Shown: in pieces, positions 42,953-52,381 of the stretch
How the letters are laid out: every line of letters begins with the position of its first letter
Position numbering within the stretch: the stretch's first letter is position 1
Assembly (NCBI RefSeq): GCF_050947875.1
Contig: NC_134572.1
Span: 120,213,105-120,277,104, forward strand
Origin: Dermacentor variabilis
Lineage: Eukaryota > Arthropoda > Arachnida > Ixodida > Ixodidae
Direction: 5' to 3'
Length of the DNA stretch: 64,000 nucleotides
Made by a program: the position numbers and the translations under genes
The notes under the pieces: model-generated
Seen by the model: only the letters and a program-made list of their open reading frames with translations
What the model was told of the DNA's origin: nothing
The model's database searches: none

Positions 42953-43220
42953 TGGTACCCTCAAGGCCCGAAGGCATTACAGAGGGGAGTGGGAAAACGG
43001 GAGGTATAACAATAAAGTACGGAAAATAAACAATACAGTGTGTTAGTAATTACTAATTATACAATACTATGTAATATCTTGCCCAAAATTTGTAAGTACG
43101 ACACACAATGTAAAAAAAGTAGCATGTTGATAATTCCTGTTATTACAATGTTAATCAGTGTCGACCTTAGTCGCTTGTAAGTACGGCAAGTAAATGAAAT
43201 AACATGTTAATAATTCCTAG

Positions 43221-44960
43221 TTATACAATGTTAGCTAAAGCCTTACGAAACAGTTTGTTGTCGACAATAGATACAATTTCACAGGGAAGGTGGTTCCACT
43301 GCCGTGATGATCTGGGAAAGAAAGATTGACTGAAAGTGTTAGTGTTGCCTGTTTGAAGTCTGACCTTATGGTGATGATCGATGCGGCTCGATAGGTAATG
43401 AGGTTGAGAAATGAAGTTACTGTGAAGGGAGGAATGGTAATAAAATTTGTGAAACAGTGTCAAACGTGCTATTGTTCTACGAGATGCAAGTGATGGAAGA
43501 GATAGATTGTCTTTCATTGATGTTACGCTAGCGGTACGGTTATAATTTGAAAATATGAATCGGACTGAGTTATTTTGGACAAGCTCGAGTGAAGAAATGA
43601 GGTTTTCATGGTATGGGTCCCACACAGCTGCAGCGTATTCTAATTTAGGACGCACTAATGACTGGTAAAGTAGTAATTTTAAGGATGATGGAGCTTTGGA
43701 AAACTTGTGGCGTAAGTAACCGAGCATGCTATTAGCTTTACTTATTATGTACTGAGTGTGAATGTTCCAGGTTAGTTTTGCTGTTATATGAACACCTAAG
43801 TATTTGTATGAGTTAACGGGTTCTAGAGGAATATTATCTAGATAGTAAGTAGGAAGAGTACTGGTGTTCCTCTGCACGCGCATAACTTTACATTTATTAA
43901 TATTAAGTTCCATGAGCCAAGTGTTACACCAATCAATCACATAGTCCAAGTCAGACTGAAGAGCATTAGTGTCGTCGTTAGTAATTATTTCACGATATAT
44001 CACACAATCGTCGGCAAACAAGTGAATGTGAGATGTCAATGAAGAAGGTAGGTCATTAATATAAATCAGGAAAAGTAGGGGCCCTAGTACTGATCCTTGA
44101 GGCACACCAGAACGAACCTCAGTCAATGATGAATCATAATTATTCGCAGTAACAAATTGATGACGGTTAGTAAGAAAACACTCAATCCATTTCAGCAGGT
44201 TACTGTCAAGGTTTAAAAGACTCAGCTTGAATAGGAGCAGTTTGTGGCAAACCTTGTCGAATGCTTTGCTAAAGTCTAAAAATATACAGTCGGCACAGGA
44301 GGCGCGGTCTAAAATACAGTGTAATCTATGAGTGAAAGATATTAGTTGGGTTTCACATGAGAATGTTTTGCGAAAACCATGTTGAGCAGAGGTAAAAAAT
44401 GTGTTCGAGTCAAGAAAGTTAACGAGATTAGTAAATATAACATGTTCAAGAAGTTTGCAACATGTGCTGGTAAGCGAAATCGGGCGGTAATTCAGGGGTG
44501 AGTTTTTGTTACCAGACTTATGCAACGGAACCAACTTCCCTATTTTCCATTGAGCAGGCAGAGTACAAGTGTTTATTGATTGCTGGAAAATATTAGCAAG
44601 TATTACAGAACAGTATGTGTTAGTGTTTTTCAAAAACTTACTATTAATGGTATCATAACCGGGAGCTGAGTTTAAAGGCAAATCATCAATCAGCCTAGCA
44701 ATACCTGCAAAGTCAAGAGCTATGGGTTGCATAATGAGATAGTTGTAGTGCTCTGTGTGTGGTTGATCAATGTGCGATGAAGTGGAAAAATTATTTGCAA
44801 ATGATTCACAGAGAATGTTTGCGCAAGCTTCATTTGGAATAAATTCACCAGACTCATCTTTCAAGGTGATCGAGCTATCAGAAGACGGGTTGATGACGCG
44901 CCAAAACTTTCGGATATCTGTCGTAAGCATGTCAGGTAATGTATGGGATAAGTAATGGTC
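43221..44960 (-). CDS. LINE 4 ORF2, reverse transcriptase part
   Basis: A frame of 569 codons from its first ATG (44930), and open somewhat upstream of it. It holds LPLNSAPGYDTINSKFLKN, NYRPISLTSTCCKLLEHV, QHGFRKTFSCETQLISF, IFLDFSKAFDKVCHKLL (first catalytic Asp), SGVPQGSVLGPLLFLIYIND and FADDCVIY (second and third Asp). A thumb with WLMELNINKCKVM and YKYLGVHITAKLTWN follows, then the usual CR1/L2 C-terminal region ending RKALANIV. It is not a separate gene: it continues the endonuclease frame at 45997-44861 and is split from it by one missing base at 44968-44972. It should copy element RNA at its 3' repeat tail. All reverse-transcriptase motifs are intact. Clade assignment (L2 against CR1) is by motif resemblance only. 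Confidence 0.88.
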   Translation of the reverse strand, partial: DHYLSHTLPDMLTTDIRKFWRVINPSSDSSITLKDESGEFIPNEACANILCESFANNFSTSSHIDQPHTEHYNYLIMQPIALDFAGIARLIDDLPLNSAPGYDTINSKFLKNTNTYCSVILANIFQQSINTCTLPAQWKIGKLVPLHKSGNKNSPLNYRPISLTSTCCKLLEHVIFTNLVNFLDSNTFFTSAQHGFRKTFSCETQLISFTHRLHCILDRASCADCIFLDFSKAFDKVCHKLLLFKLSLLNLDSNLLKWIECFLTNRHQFVTANNYDSSLTEVRSGVPQGSVLGPLLFLIYINDLPSSLTSHIHLFADDCVIYREIITNDDTNALQSDLDYVIDWCNTWLMELNINKCKVMRVQRNTSTLPTYYLDNIPLEPVNSYKYLGVHITAKLTWNIHTQYIISKANSMLGYLRHKFSKAPSSLKLLLYQSLVRPKLEYAAAVWDPYHENLISSLELVQNNSVRFIFSNYNRTASVTSMKDNLSLPSLASRRTIARLTLFHKFYYHSSLHSNFISQPHYLSSRIDHHHKVRLQTGNTNTFSQSFFPRSSRQWNHLPCEIVSIVDNKLFRKALANIV

Positions 44961-44964
44961 TTTA

Positions 44965-45997
44965 GCATTTTTAGCGCAGTTAAGTATAGATGATTGGCGA
45001 CGTTATAGGTTTTCCACGTTCTTTTACTTGCAGATAATTTAGCTAAGCGATAGAGACGTTTTTTTCTGTTAGATAGGCGCTTTATATAAGAGTTATACCA
45101 AGGAGATTGAGGATTAGAAGTGATGATGCGATTAGGAATGAACTTTTCAGTTAATAGGCGTACTTGGTCTACAAATATATCCCAATTTGACTGGACCGTA
45201 CGGTTCTCAAAATCAACAAAAAATGTTTGAATAAATGACGATAGTTCATTGTTAATGGCTTCAAAGTTGGCTTTCTTGTAATCGCGTATTACTTTCTTAA
45301 CTTTTATCCTTTTGGGATAGCAGACTTTTAAACCGAATGTCAGTAAGGTATGGTCGCTAATACCAGGTAGGTATGTTATAGAGGAAGCAATTTCTGGTCG
45401 ATTAGTTAGGATTAAATCAAGCGTATTAGCGGTTCTGACTGATGATCTGGTAGGCTGAGTCACAAGTTGGGAAAATGAGAATAGGGAACACAGTTCACAG
45501 AAATCTTTAGCCTGAACGGAAAAAGGCTTTACGGTGGGTAGATGCGTATTCCATATTAAATTTGGAAAATTAAAATCGGCGAGCAAGAATAACGGTGTTG
45601 TAGGAAAACGGGAAAAAATTAGATTAATAGCATCGTGTAGCTGTTCAGTGAAAGTGGCAGATGACGAGGGTGAGCGGTAGCAAACGCCGAGGATTATCTT
45701 TGTGTGACCGAGAGTTAGGCAAGCCCACGTGGTTTCAAGTTCAGTGTTAATATTTATATGAACTGATGGAATATCTTTAGAAATTGCGAGAAGGACGCCT
45801 CCTCCTCGACGTGCAGATCGGTCACAGCGGTAGACAGCGAAATTGCCGGCGCCACAGAAAGTATCATAATCGCGCACATGTGCAGGAAGCCAAGTTTCTG
45901 TCAAGGCAATAATTTTTGCATCGCATGTGTCGATTGCCGAAGATAAAGAATGAAATTTATTTACAAGGCTTCTTATATTTGTAAGAAGAATAGGCAA
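44965..45997 (-). CDS. LINE 4 ORF2, endonuclease part
   Basis: From ATG 45997 the frame encodes an apurinic-like endonuclease. LLTNIRSLVNKFHSL is the N-terminal strand with its catalytic Asn. IIALTETWL has the catalytic Glu. RRGGGVLLAISKDI and LILGVCYRSPSS-like strands follow, then LLADFNFPNLIW (Asp, Asn; note ADFN in place of GDFN) and LPGISDHTLLTF (Asp, His). A linker reads SPWYNSYIKRLSNRKKRLYR. The frame runs on to 44861 with unrelated sequence after the shift near 44968. The true start may lie a few codons further upstream, as the frame is open before the ATG. Its job is to nick the genomic target. Confidence 0.85.
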
Positions 45998-46045
45998 GTA
46001 AGGTAAAGCTTTTTGTGATGTTAGGCCACTACCCCTTACGCTTCC

Positions 46046-46651
46046 CTATTGTAACGCACGTAGTGGAACCGAATGATTCTGTAATGTGCCAGATGCACTC
46101 TGCGCTCTTTCACGGACGCTATCGGTAGATGCGTCGTAAATATAACATTTATTGTTCAGAAACAATTTATTGTAGCGGAGTTTAAAGTTAGGGGAACCGG
46201 GTTGACTGGTACCGAACTCGATTAACTTTTTGCGAGCAACGCGGGTGGGAACCGAGAAGTCTTCGCTAATAGTAAGGTTATTTTGTTTGAATTGATCGCG
46301 CAGCGCGAACACTTTCTCCCGGGTTTTCAAATGCGAAAACTTTGCAACTATGGGGCGACACTTGTTAGGATCGAAAGGGCCGAGGCGATGTGCGCGATGG
46401 AGGGCGTCATCAGGAAATGTATCGAAGAATGATTTAATCGTTGATATTAGCTTGGTCTCGGTTTCTTGCCATGATTCTTTTGTGTCAGCGATACCGCGAA
46501 ATATTAGGTTATCACGGCGCGATCTGTCTTCAATGTCAACGAGGTGTAAGTCAAGCGCTTCCAAGCGACAGGTCGTACTGTTTACCTTGTCATTTACTTC
46601 TGAGATTGCTTTGGTTGAATAAAATGTATTGCTCCGTGACTTTTGACACAC
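46046..46651 (-). CDS. LINE 4 ORF1, C-terminal 201 residues
   Basis: Open frame resembling the C-terminal half of L1/CR1-type ORF1 proteins. A short coiled-coil end (NDKVNSTTCRLEALDLHLVD) is followed by RRDNLIFRGIADTKESW, an RRM-like strand-helix region, AHRLGPFDPNKCRPIVAKF, and a C-terminal domain with ISEDFSVPTRVARKKLIEF and FKLRYNKLFLNNKCYIYD. These proteins form trimers and coat the element RNA. The first ATG at 46651 lies where the element is truncated and is probably not the natural start. The expected longer coiled coil is missing. ORF2 begins about 50 nt downstream of the stop. Confidence 0.8.
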   Translation of the reverse strand: MCQKSRSNTFYSTKAISEVNDKVNSTTCRLEALDLHLVDIEDRSRRDNLIFRGIADTKESWQETETKLISTIKSFFDTFPDDALHRAHRLGPFDPNKCRPIVAKFSHLKTREKVFALRDQFKQNNLTISEDFSVPTRVARKKLIEFGTSQPGSPNFKLRYNKLFLNNKCYIYDASTDSVRERAQSASGTLQNHSVPLRALQ

Positions 46652-47430
46652 TTACTCAGCTCGTGCCCGGCGCGTGGCGACGACTTCGAGATCGGTCGAC
46701 TCGCGATCGGCCTGCCCCCGCTTGCGTCACTGCTCCGTCCTTATCGCTCAGCGCTCGGCGTCTCGATCACGAGACGAACCCATTACATCCACAGCGCACG
46801 CAGAGCCCGTACCAACTGCCAGGCTGTCCCGGGAGGTCAACCCAGCGCGCCTCCGCCTAACCTGTTCTTCCGCGGCGCTCCGTCTTCTCTCTCTCTCCCC
46901 GCTTCGATCAACACCACCTAGACTTTGCTCTAGGTGGCGCAGCTTTGCCGCGAGCTCAGCGCGCTCCACCGTACATTCTCCGGCGCGCGATCCTTTCTCC
47001 CGATGCCGGTGCCTTCATCATCCGTTGCTAGCTTCCCTCGCGGCGACACACATAAATTCGTCATTTCACAGACGGTGCATGTACGTTTGCGCGTAATACA
47101 ATATTCCTCAAATGATAATCAGTTCGACGTCTACAGAAAATTAGGCATCAAACAATAAATACCAGCAAGTATTGAACAGACGTACGAGCCATTCTGTTGT
47201 TGATGAAACAATATCGAAACCCAATTCTGTGTCGACGATCTCATTACTGGATTTTAGAGAGCAGCTCTTAGGCCCCCGTTCCTGCGTTTTCCGTCGGCGT
47301 TGTCCCTCGGCGTAACCTAGCGAACGAGCACAGTGCAAGATCAAAGAGTGAACGCGGAGTGCAGAAGGGAATGAAATACAGCGAAAGCGAAGACAGCCCA
47401 AGAAGGAAATCTGAGAAGGAGGATATGGCG
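46652..47430. other. GC-rich flank with hairpin
   Basis: 46652-47050 is CpG-rich. It contains a perfect 9-bp hairpin CCACCTAGA-CTTTGC-TCTAGGTGG at 46914-46937 and a short palindrome GTCTCGATCACGAGAC at 46762. It could be a CpG-rich promoter region or an old DNA transposon, but no coding exon is recognisable. Confidence 0.4.
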
Positions 47431-47730
47431 AAAGCGTGAGAATAAAAGCGCAGTGCCGCGCAAGATGGGGCTCTGTGGCGATGATGGCTACGAGATGGCG
47501 CCAGAGTAGCGCGTCATCTGTTCACCGATGACGCCACCGATACCATATATGGAAACAAAGCGCTGCATGAGCAGATGTCTGTCTGTGGCGGCTGCTGTGA
47601 ATCACGCCCACGCGTCATCCCCGCGCTGCCTCTCGCAATTTCCCGATTCACGAGGCAGTCACGTCACACTTCGCTCCGTTCGCAACGTGCCGCACGAGAC
47701 AGATTGTCCTCGCCACCCAATAAATCGTCA
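47431..47730. other. Possible dispersed repeat, unclassified
   Basis: A CpG-rich block of about 300 bp (GATGGCGCCAGAGTAGCGCG through CACGAGACAGATTGTCC). It looks familiar from other tick sequences, but I cannot name it and see no second copy in this window. Confidence 0.3.
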
Positions 47731-48959
47731 TATGAAAACACGTCTAGAGCTGCGCTCAAATTTCGCATTAAGAAGTATAATAATCATCGGTGAAATGTTT
47801 TAGCGTGAAAAACAAAAGAAAAAATAGTTTACCGGAAATCACAGAGGCCACTATGTATGCTTCGGTAAATGTCGTGTATGCCCGCTTCACATGCACCATC
47901 TATTGAGGAAAATTTACTCCTGCTAGAATTGAATGGCTCATAGTTTCTACCACACCGCAATGCTCGTCCTACATAACGCACACGTGTGATAAATCAAATT
48001 AAAGGCCCTGTAATCTGTGCCCGTAGTATTCCATGAAATGAACTCAATATAACCAGTGAAACGTACGGTCATCGCACCTTAGCACCACGCGTCACACTCT
48101 AGAGGGTCAAAACGTCGCGGCGACATGCTATATAAGCAGCGTGCTTCCACAGATTACTTTCTTTAATGAAACTAGCAGAGCCCGTGAAAGCAAAGGGAGG
48201 AAGAGAGAGAGAGAGAGAACAGAAAACGAGACAGAGCTGGTTCATTACGACTACAGATTTCACCGTTTTCCATTACTCCTATGCAGTACCCCAGGCCATG
48301 GACCTCTCGAGAGCAAATAATTAAATAAAACGCGCGAACAAAAGCAGATAGAGAATAAAGAAAAAAATACTAGCTTCCTTTTGTGTGCACAGAAGCGAGC
48401 AGCTTAGCCCTATTTACCCGGTTGCTAATGCGGCGTCTTATCTTTTTCAGCACAGGGGCCAACCACAGGAGGTCATCATCGTTCGTTTCTTGCCCAAACA
48501 GTGAGAGAAGGAGATATATGAGGACCTCAGAGAGGTTTTTGCTCAGCTGCGGGAAACCATGCAGAGGCAAATGAGGGCAAGGGTGAAGCCGACCTAGGGA
48601 CTCAAATGCCTTTCGACGGTTCATTTTTGCTAGCCTCGAGGTCTCGCTAATGAAGCTCTGCGGCTTAATTGGGACAGAGGCACGCGTACAACCACGTAAA
48701 TTATGCAACAAAAAGGGGATAGGAAGGGACCACAAGTGCACTTGGGGTAAAACAACGAACAAACAAAGGTAAACAGAGGGAAAAGAGTGAGACACCATGC
48801 CACAGTGATGTTCCTTGCCAGGTGGTCATCTACGTAAATGTCTTGTCTCAAAGCTTGACATCACTTGCTGCTGTAACCTGTTGCCCCGTTGCGACGGTCG
48901 CCGTGACCCAAATCAACATTGACATTTATTACAGCGAAGCTATCAGCTTCTAACTGGTC
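47731..48959. other. Unassigned DNA with one unrecognised ORF
   Basis: A minus frame at 48798-48370 is open for 142 codons. Its C-terminal half (FPQLSKNLSEVLIYLLLSLF, then a KKIRRRISNRVNRAK basic end) looks protein-like, but I recognise no family. An AG-rich run lies at 48200-48235. Nothing else was seen. Confidence 0.35.
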
Positions 48960-49640
48960 GGCAGTTTTCGTGGCGTGCTCACCCAAACAAACGGCAGCTG
49001 GAAAAGGGATGTGTGTATGAGTTTCCTTGTAATAGAATTTTATTTTTCTCGTGCATTCGAATTACAGTCCGATGCTGTCATGTCTGTAGGTTGTGTGCAA
49101 TATTCGAATTACAATCCGATGCTATCTTGTCTGTAAGCTTTGTGTAAGTCGTATTTTACTAATTTTCAGCCGTCTTTTACTTTGAGAAATTCAATTACTT
49201 CAATAACGCATTTGCGCTAGGTAGAGAGCCTACAGGAACGACGATCTAGGCTGTGCTATCTAGGCTGTGCTATCTAGGCCGCGGCCACGCAGACGGGCCT
49301 GAAACGGCAGCTGCAAAAGGGCTTCGTCTTTCGATTTCCCTGTAACATATTTCTTTTCCCGTGTATTAGAATAACAATCCGAAACTATGACGTCTGCAGC
49401 TTGCGTGTAAGCTGTTTTTTACGCATTTTCTCACGCAGTAACCTTTTACACATTAATTTAGTTCAATGACGCACTTGCGCTTGGCGCAGGGCCTAGAAGA
49501 ATGAGAGCGTATGCCGCACTTCCGCAGCCGTACGTGCGCGCGGCGCACTACGCCTGTCGTGGTGTTGGAGCCTGTGTAACATGCATGCCTGCTGTACGGT
49601 ACGTCCGCTTTTGCAGGTTGGTATGGAGGCAGATATTTAT
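48960..49640 (+). repeat. Composite dispersed repeat R2, copy b
   Basis: Same module order as 14346-15250: AACGGCAGCTGGAAAAGGG (48990) and GAAACGGCAGCTGCAAAAGGG (49290) precede GAATTACAGTCC/ATAACAATCC units. These continue with TGTCTG(C)AG, TTTTTACG, CTTGCGCTTGGC and TATGCCGCACTTCCGCA. The GAATTACA start is itself duplicated at 49070 and 49114. The right end (GTCCGCTTTTGCAGG, GGTATGGAGGCAG) matches the right end of copy a. Confidence 0.7.
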
Positions 49641-50104
49641 TTAGGCCACGCTTCCTTGTTCGGCTTTCTAATCACATCATTCCTTTCTGACCGAAGTCAT
49701 TGAAGTAGAAAATGAGCGATTGACCAAAAAGAGCGAAATCTTTCGCTGTGCAGACTTTTAAGTCTGGTGAATTTTTTTCTTTTGCAGAAGTGTTTTGGAA
49801 TAAGTTGTTCTCATACTAATGTTTGCACAGTTGCTCTGGCTAACGAAGCTTAAAGAAACGGTGGCGCATCCATCCTTAGGAGATGATTGGACACGTTAAT
49901 GCGATTAGCAATGCATTCCAACATGATTGTGTATTGGAGCAAATGGTGCACTGGGACGCGATCTTATAACGGTTTGGTTTAGGAACCGTGACAAAATAGA
50001 TTCCATGATTATGTACCTTTACCGGTAACATATTTCTAGTGCTAATAAGCGGGATGGGAGCGTGTTCTTCGCCTACGGGCAACAAAAACTTGCACATGCC
50101 CGAG
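49641..50104. other. Unassigned DNA
   Basis: No coding motif or repeat recognised. Confidence 0.4.
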
Positions 50105-50310
50105 TTCTTAGTGAGTAGATTCGGTGTGAAAGAGGTTAATTGAAGAGCAGCACATAACCAGTGACACATACTCGGTGACCCAAGTTGGTCGGACACAAGG
50201 TTTCGATGCCAGTTCCTACGTAAGGGCAGCCCAAGGGTCTACCCATTACACCATGGGCTTCCCAGTAACGCAAATAAGTTGGCATGAAAGAGGTAAGCTG
50301 AGGACAAAAA
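50105..50310 (-). repeat. Dispersed repeat R3 with tRNA-like module, copy b
   Basis: The left part has GAAAGAGGTTAATTGAAGAGCAGCACATAACC and GTGACCCAAGTTGG words as at 21.9-22.1 kb (quoted in pieces: AAGAGGTTAATTGAAGAGC; CAGCACATAACC). The right part, on the minus strand, has CCCATGGTGTAATGGGTAGAC as box A-like sequence and CTGGCATCGAAACC as box B-like sequence. Confidence 0.6.
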
Positions 50311-52138
50311 AAAAATAACACCTCAAACTGGGTGAAGTTACCAACGATTGCTAATCCCATCAATAATTTAAACGATGCAGCGGTCAACATATGTCGGTGC
50401 ACTGAAAGGGCTGTTTGTGTGAACCACTGTTTACACAATGCGGCGTGCTGCACAGAAATTGAGGTAAAGATACGCGTTCTCGAAATCGTGAAAACATGCT
50501 TAATCACAAGAATGTGTGCAACAGCCGTCAGCGATTCATGTGTAGCACTGGATAGAAGTCAAATAAGATATCCAGACTCTGCACTGAGTTCTCATCTGAT
50601 GATTTGGCTTGTTTTGTTTTTTCAGGCTGCTTGCTATTACTATTGTTGAGGGGATTAATAAATGTGCATTTTGCGAGACAAACATTTAGTTGTAGTTGGT
50701 GCCCCACCCTTGCTTATCTAGGTCTTTCTCAGCTGGGCGCTTTGGTCCCAATTCCATTTTAATATCCAGTACGTCTTGCTCGGAAGCATCTATTGACTCC
50801 CTGCGACTCGCCCTTTTCTCGGATATTTTCGCCGGAGGTCTCCCCGGTTTTAGCAAGGCGTTGTAGCCTGTCAGTTGAATATGCACCAGCACTGGAATGA
50901 TCCTCGGCATGATTTGTGCCACTTTCGGGGATTTATAATGTCCATCCTGAGAACCCGACAGCTCTTATTCATACATATACTGATGACTGGAGACTGTGTA
51001 GGGTACATTTCTGTGGCACATCGTAATAGATTGAGCTGACTGGGCACAATTTGTCATCAGTCTAACGGCGGGACACTGGTGCCAACGAGATACTTCAATT
51101 CTTGAAGTTGCGTGATTTTTGTTGTGGCTATGGTATGTGTCTGCCGTGGACCGCATGATCTCTTCGCCTGTGGCAGTTAGCTCGTTGTGTCAGGGGTGCA
51201 ATGACAATGTACGATGCTTATCAACGAAACAAAGTCACAGGCTTGCGAGGCAGACGCAGCACAGTCACAGCGCAAACTGGAGGAGCGGCTTCATAGGAGC
51301 TCCATTTTCGGCACCGCGCAATGCAGGGTCTTCGCGGCGAAGTCTCTTCGCGTCGTTTTCATGAGAATGATCTGAAGTGTCCGCCCGGCGCCGAGGGCGA
51401 GCTGCGGCTTGTCCTGCCATCTGCACAGTGGTCTGCTGAGCTTGATGTCGCCTGGTTGTAGCCGCGCACGTAGCTCTACGATTCGCTTCTTCAGCAGCGG
51501 TTCGTTCCTTCCGAAGAAGCGCCATAACGTACACCGAAGAGTAAGCATAGGTATCTAGGCTGTGGGACGCACATGTCGCATCCCTTCACCAGTGCCACGG
51601 TACGTTCCTGTTGAAGATGATAATGACAATGATGCTTATTGACGAAGACCTGCTTGTAAAACTGCTTGTTAAATACGAAGTACGCATTCTGAAGGCGAAA
51701 TTTCAGAAGGCGGCACGCGTCATGGGTTTCATATCTCGGCAGTGACCAATGCCGCGGCCCCTCAGCTCATGCGCCTCAGCGTGTTCTATTCTCCGCTTCA
51801 TGCTCGTGAGCCGTTTTCTTCACCGGCCCTGAAAGGCGATAGTTGCGCCACTACAGTGCGCCCTCCTATGGCGAAGCACCATTAAAATATCAGCAAAAGG
51901 CGTGCGTGCTGGCCAATTCTTGGCGCATGCCGAGATTTCAGGACGTTGACGGTAACAATGCTGAAGACGGTGTCGTCTAACGGCGTGAAACGGTGGCATT
52001 GGCGTTTGTAGTGTCGTTGATAGTGGCAGTGGCAGCCGTAGGTAGTGTCGGGTTCCGTAATCCGAGAGAAGTGTACCAGGCAGCACCGGCAGCGTAGGTG
52101 GTAAGCGAGGCGCAGCCACAGTGATGCGCAGTGCGAAA
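50311..52138. other. Unassigned DNA with unrecognised minus frames
   Basis: Several minus frames (50922-50686, 51534-51265, 52119-51820) are open for 78-99 codons. None has a family I know. They may be decayed coding parts downstream of the gag remnant at 52139-52381. No RNA gene or repeat array seen. Confidence 0.35.
50686..50922 (-). CDS. Unrecognised 78-codon ORF, AT-hook-like motif
   Basis: A highly charged frame with KPGRPPAKISEKRASRRESI, in which GRP within a basic proline context resembles an AT-hook, and an acidic tail DASEQDVLDIKMELGPKR. The composition is more protein-like than nearby frames. It could be the last exon of a host nuclear protein or part of a transposon. Splice sites could not be confirmed. 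Confidence 0.2.
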   Translation of the reverse strand: MAQIMPRIIPVLVHIQLTGYNALLKPGRPPAKISEKRASRRESIDASEQDVLDIKMELGPKRPAEKDLDKQGWGTNYN

Positions 52139-52381
52139 TCACGACCTGTCGCAGGTTCTCGTAGATGCCCGGGCCAGCAGAAGTCGGAGCTCCGAAAGAA
52201 GATCGTCTGGCAGCTCCCGGCTTCCGTGGAGATGGTGCAAGTGTTTGTCGCTCACTTTGTTGACGGAGAAGTGATTCTCGAGCTGAAGAAACCAGATAGC
52301 AGAGTTGCTCCAGTAAAACTTATGTAAGTCATGTATCCGCGGCAGCGCCAATTTAGCTCGTGACATTTTCCAAAATTTCAA
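52139..52381 (-). pseudogene. LTR-retrotransposon gag N-terminal fragment
   Basis: The 80-codon minus frame reads LPRIHDLHKFYWSNSAIWFL, then QLENHFSVNKVSDKHLHHL and a helix ending ELPDDLLSELRLLLA. This is the pattern of arthropod LTR-element capsid N-termini: a Leu-Pro start, a W-F-x-x-(L/V)-E aromatic motif, then Leu-Pro and a DLL helix. The frame stops after 80 residues, and the rest of the capsid and the zinc knuckle are not visible, so the piece is a relic. Ty3/gypsy and BEL/Pao gags share this look, and I cannot decide between them. Confidence 0.6.

Larger units (their letters stand above)
42925..46651 (-). mobile_element. CR1/L2-type LINE (LINE 4), nearly intact ORF2, 5'-truncated
   Basis: The minus-strand element contains the C-terminal part of ORF1 (46651-46046), ORF2 (about 46020-43221, with one frameshift), a 3' UTR of about 270 bp, and a (TAAA)n tail at 42925-42952. 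Similarity to ORF1 stops near 46640-46650, where unrelated GC-rich DNA begins. No target-site duplication was found on the right, so the 5' end may be a truncation or a recombination point. Confidence 0.88.
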
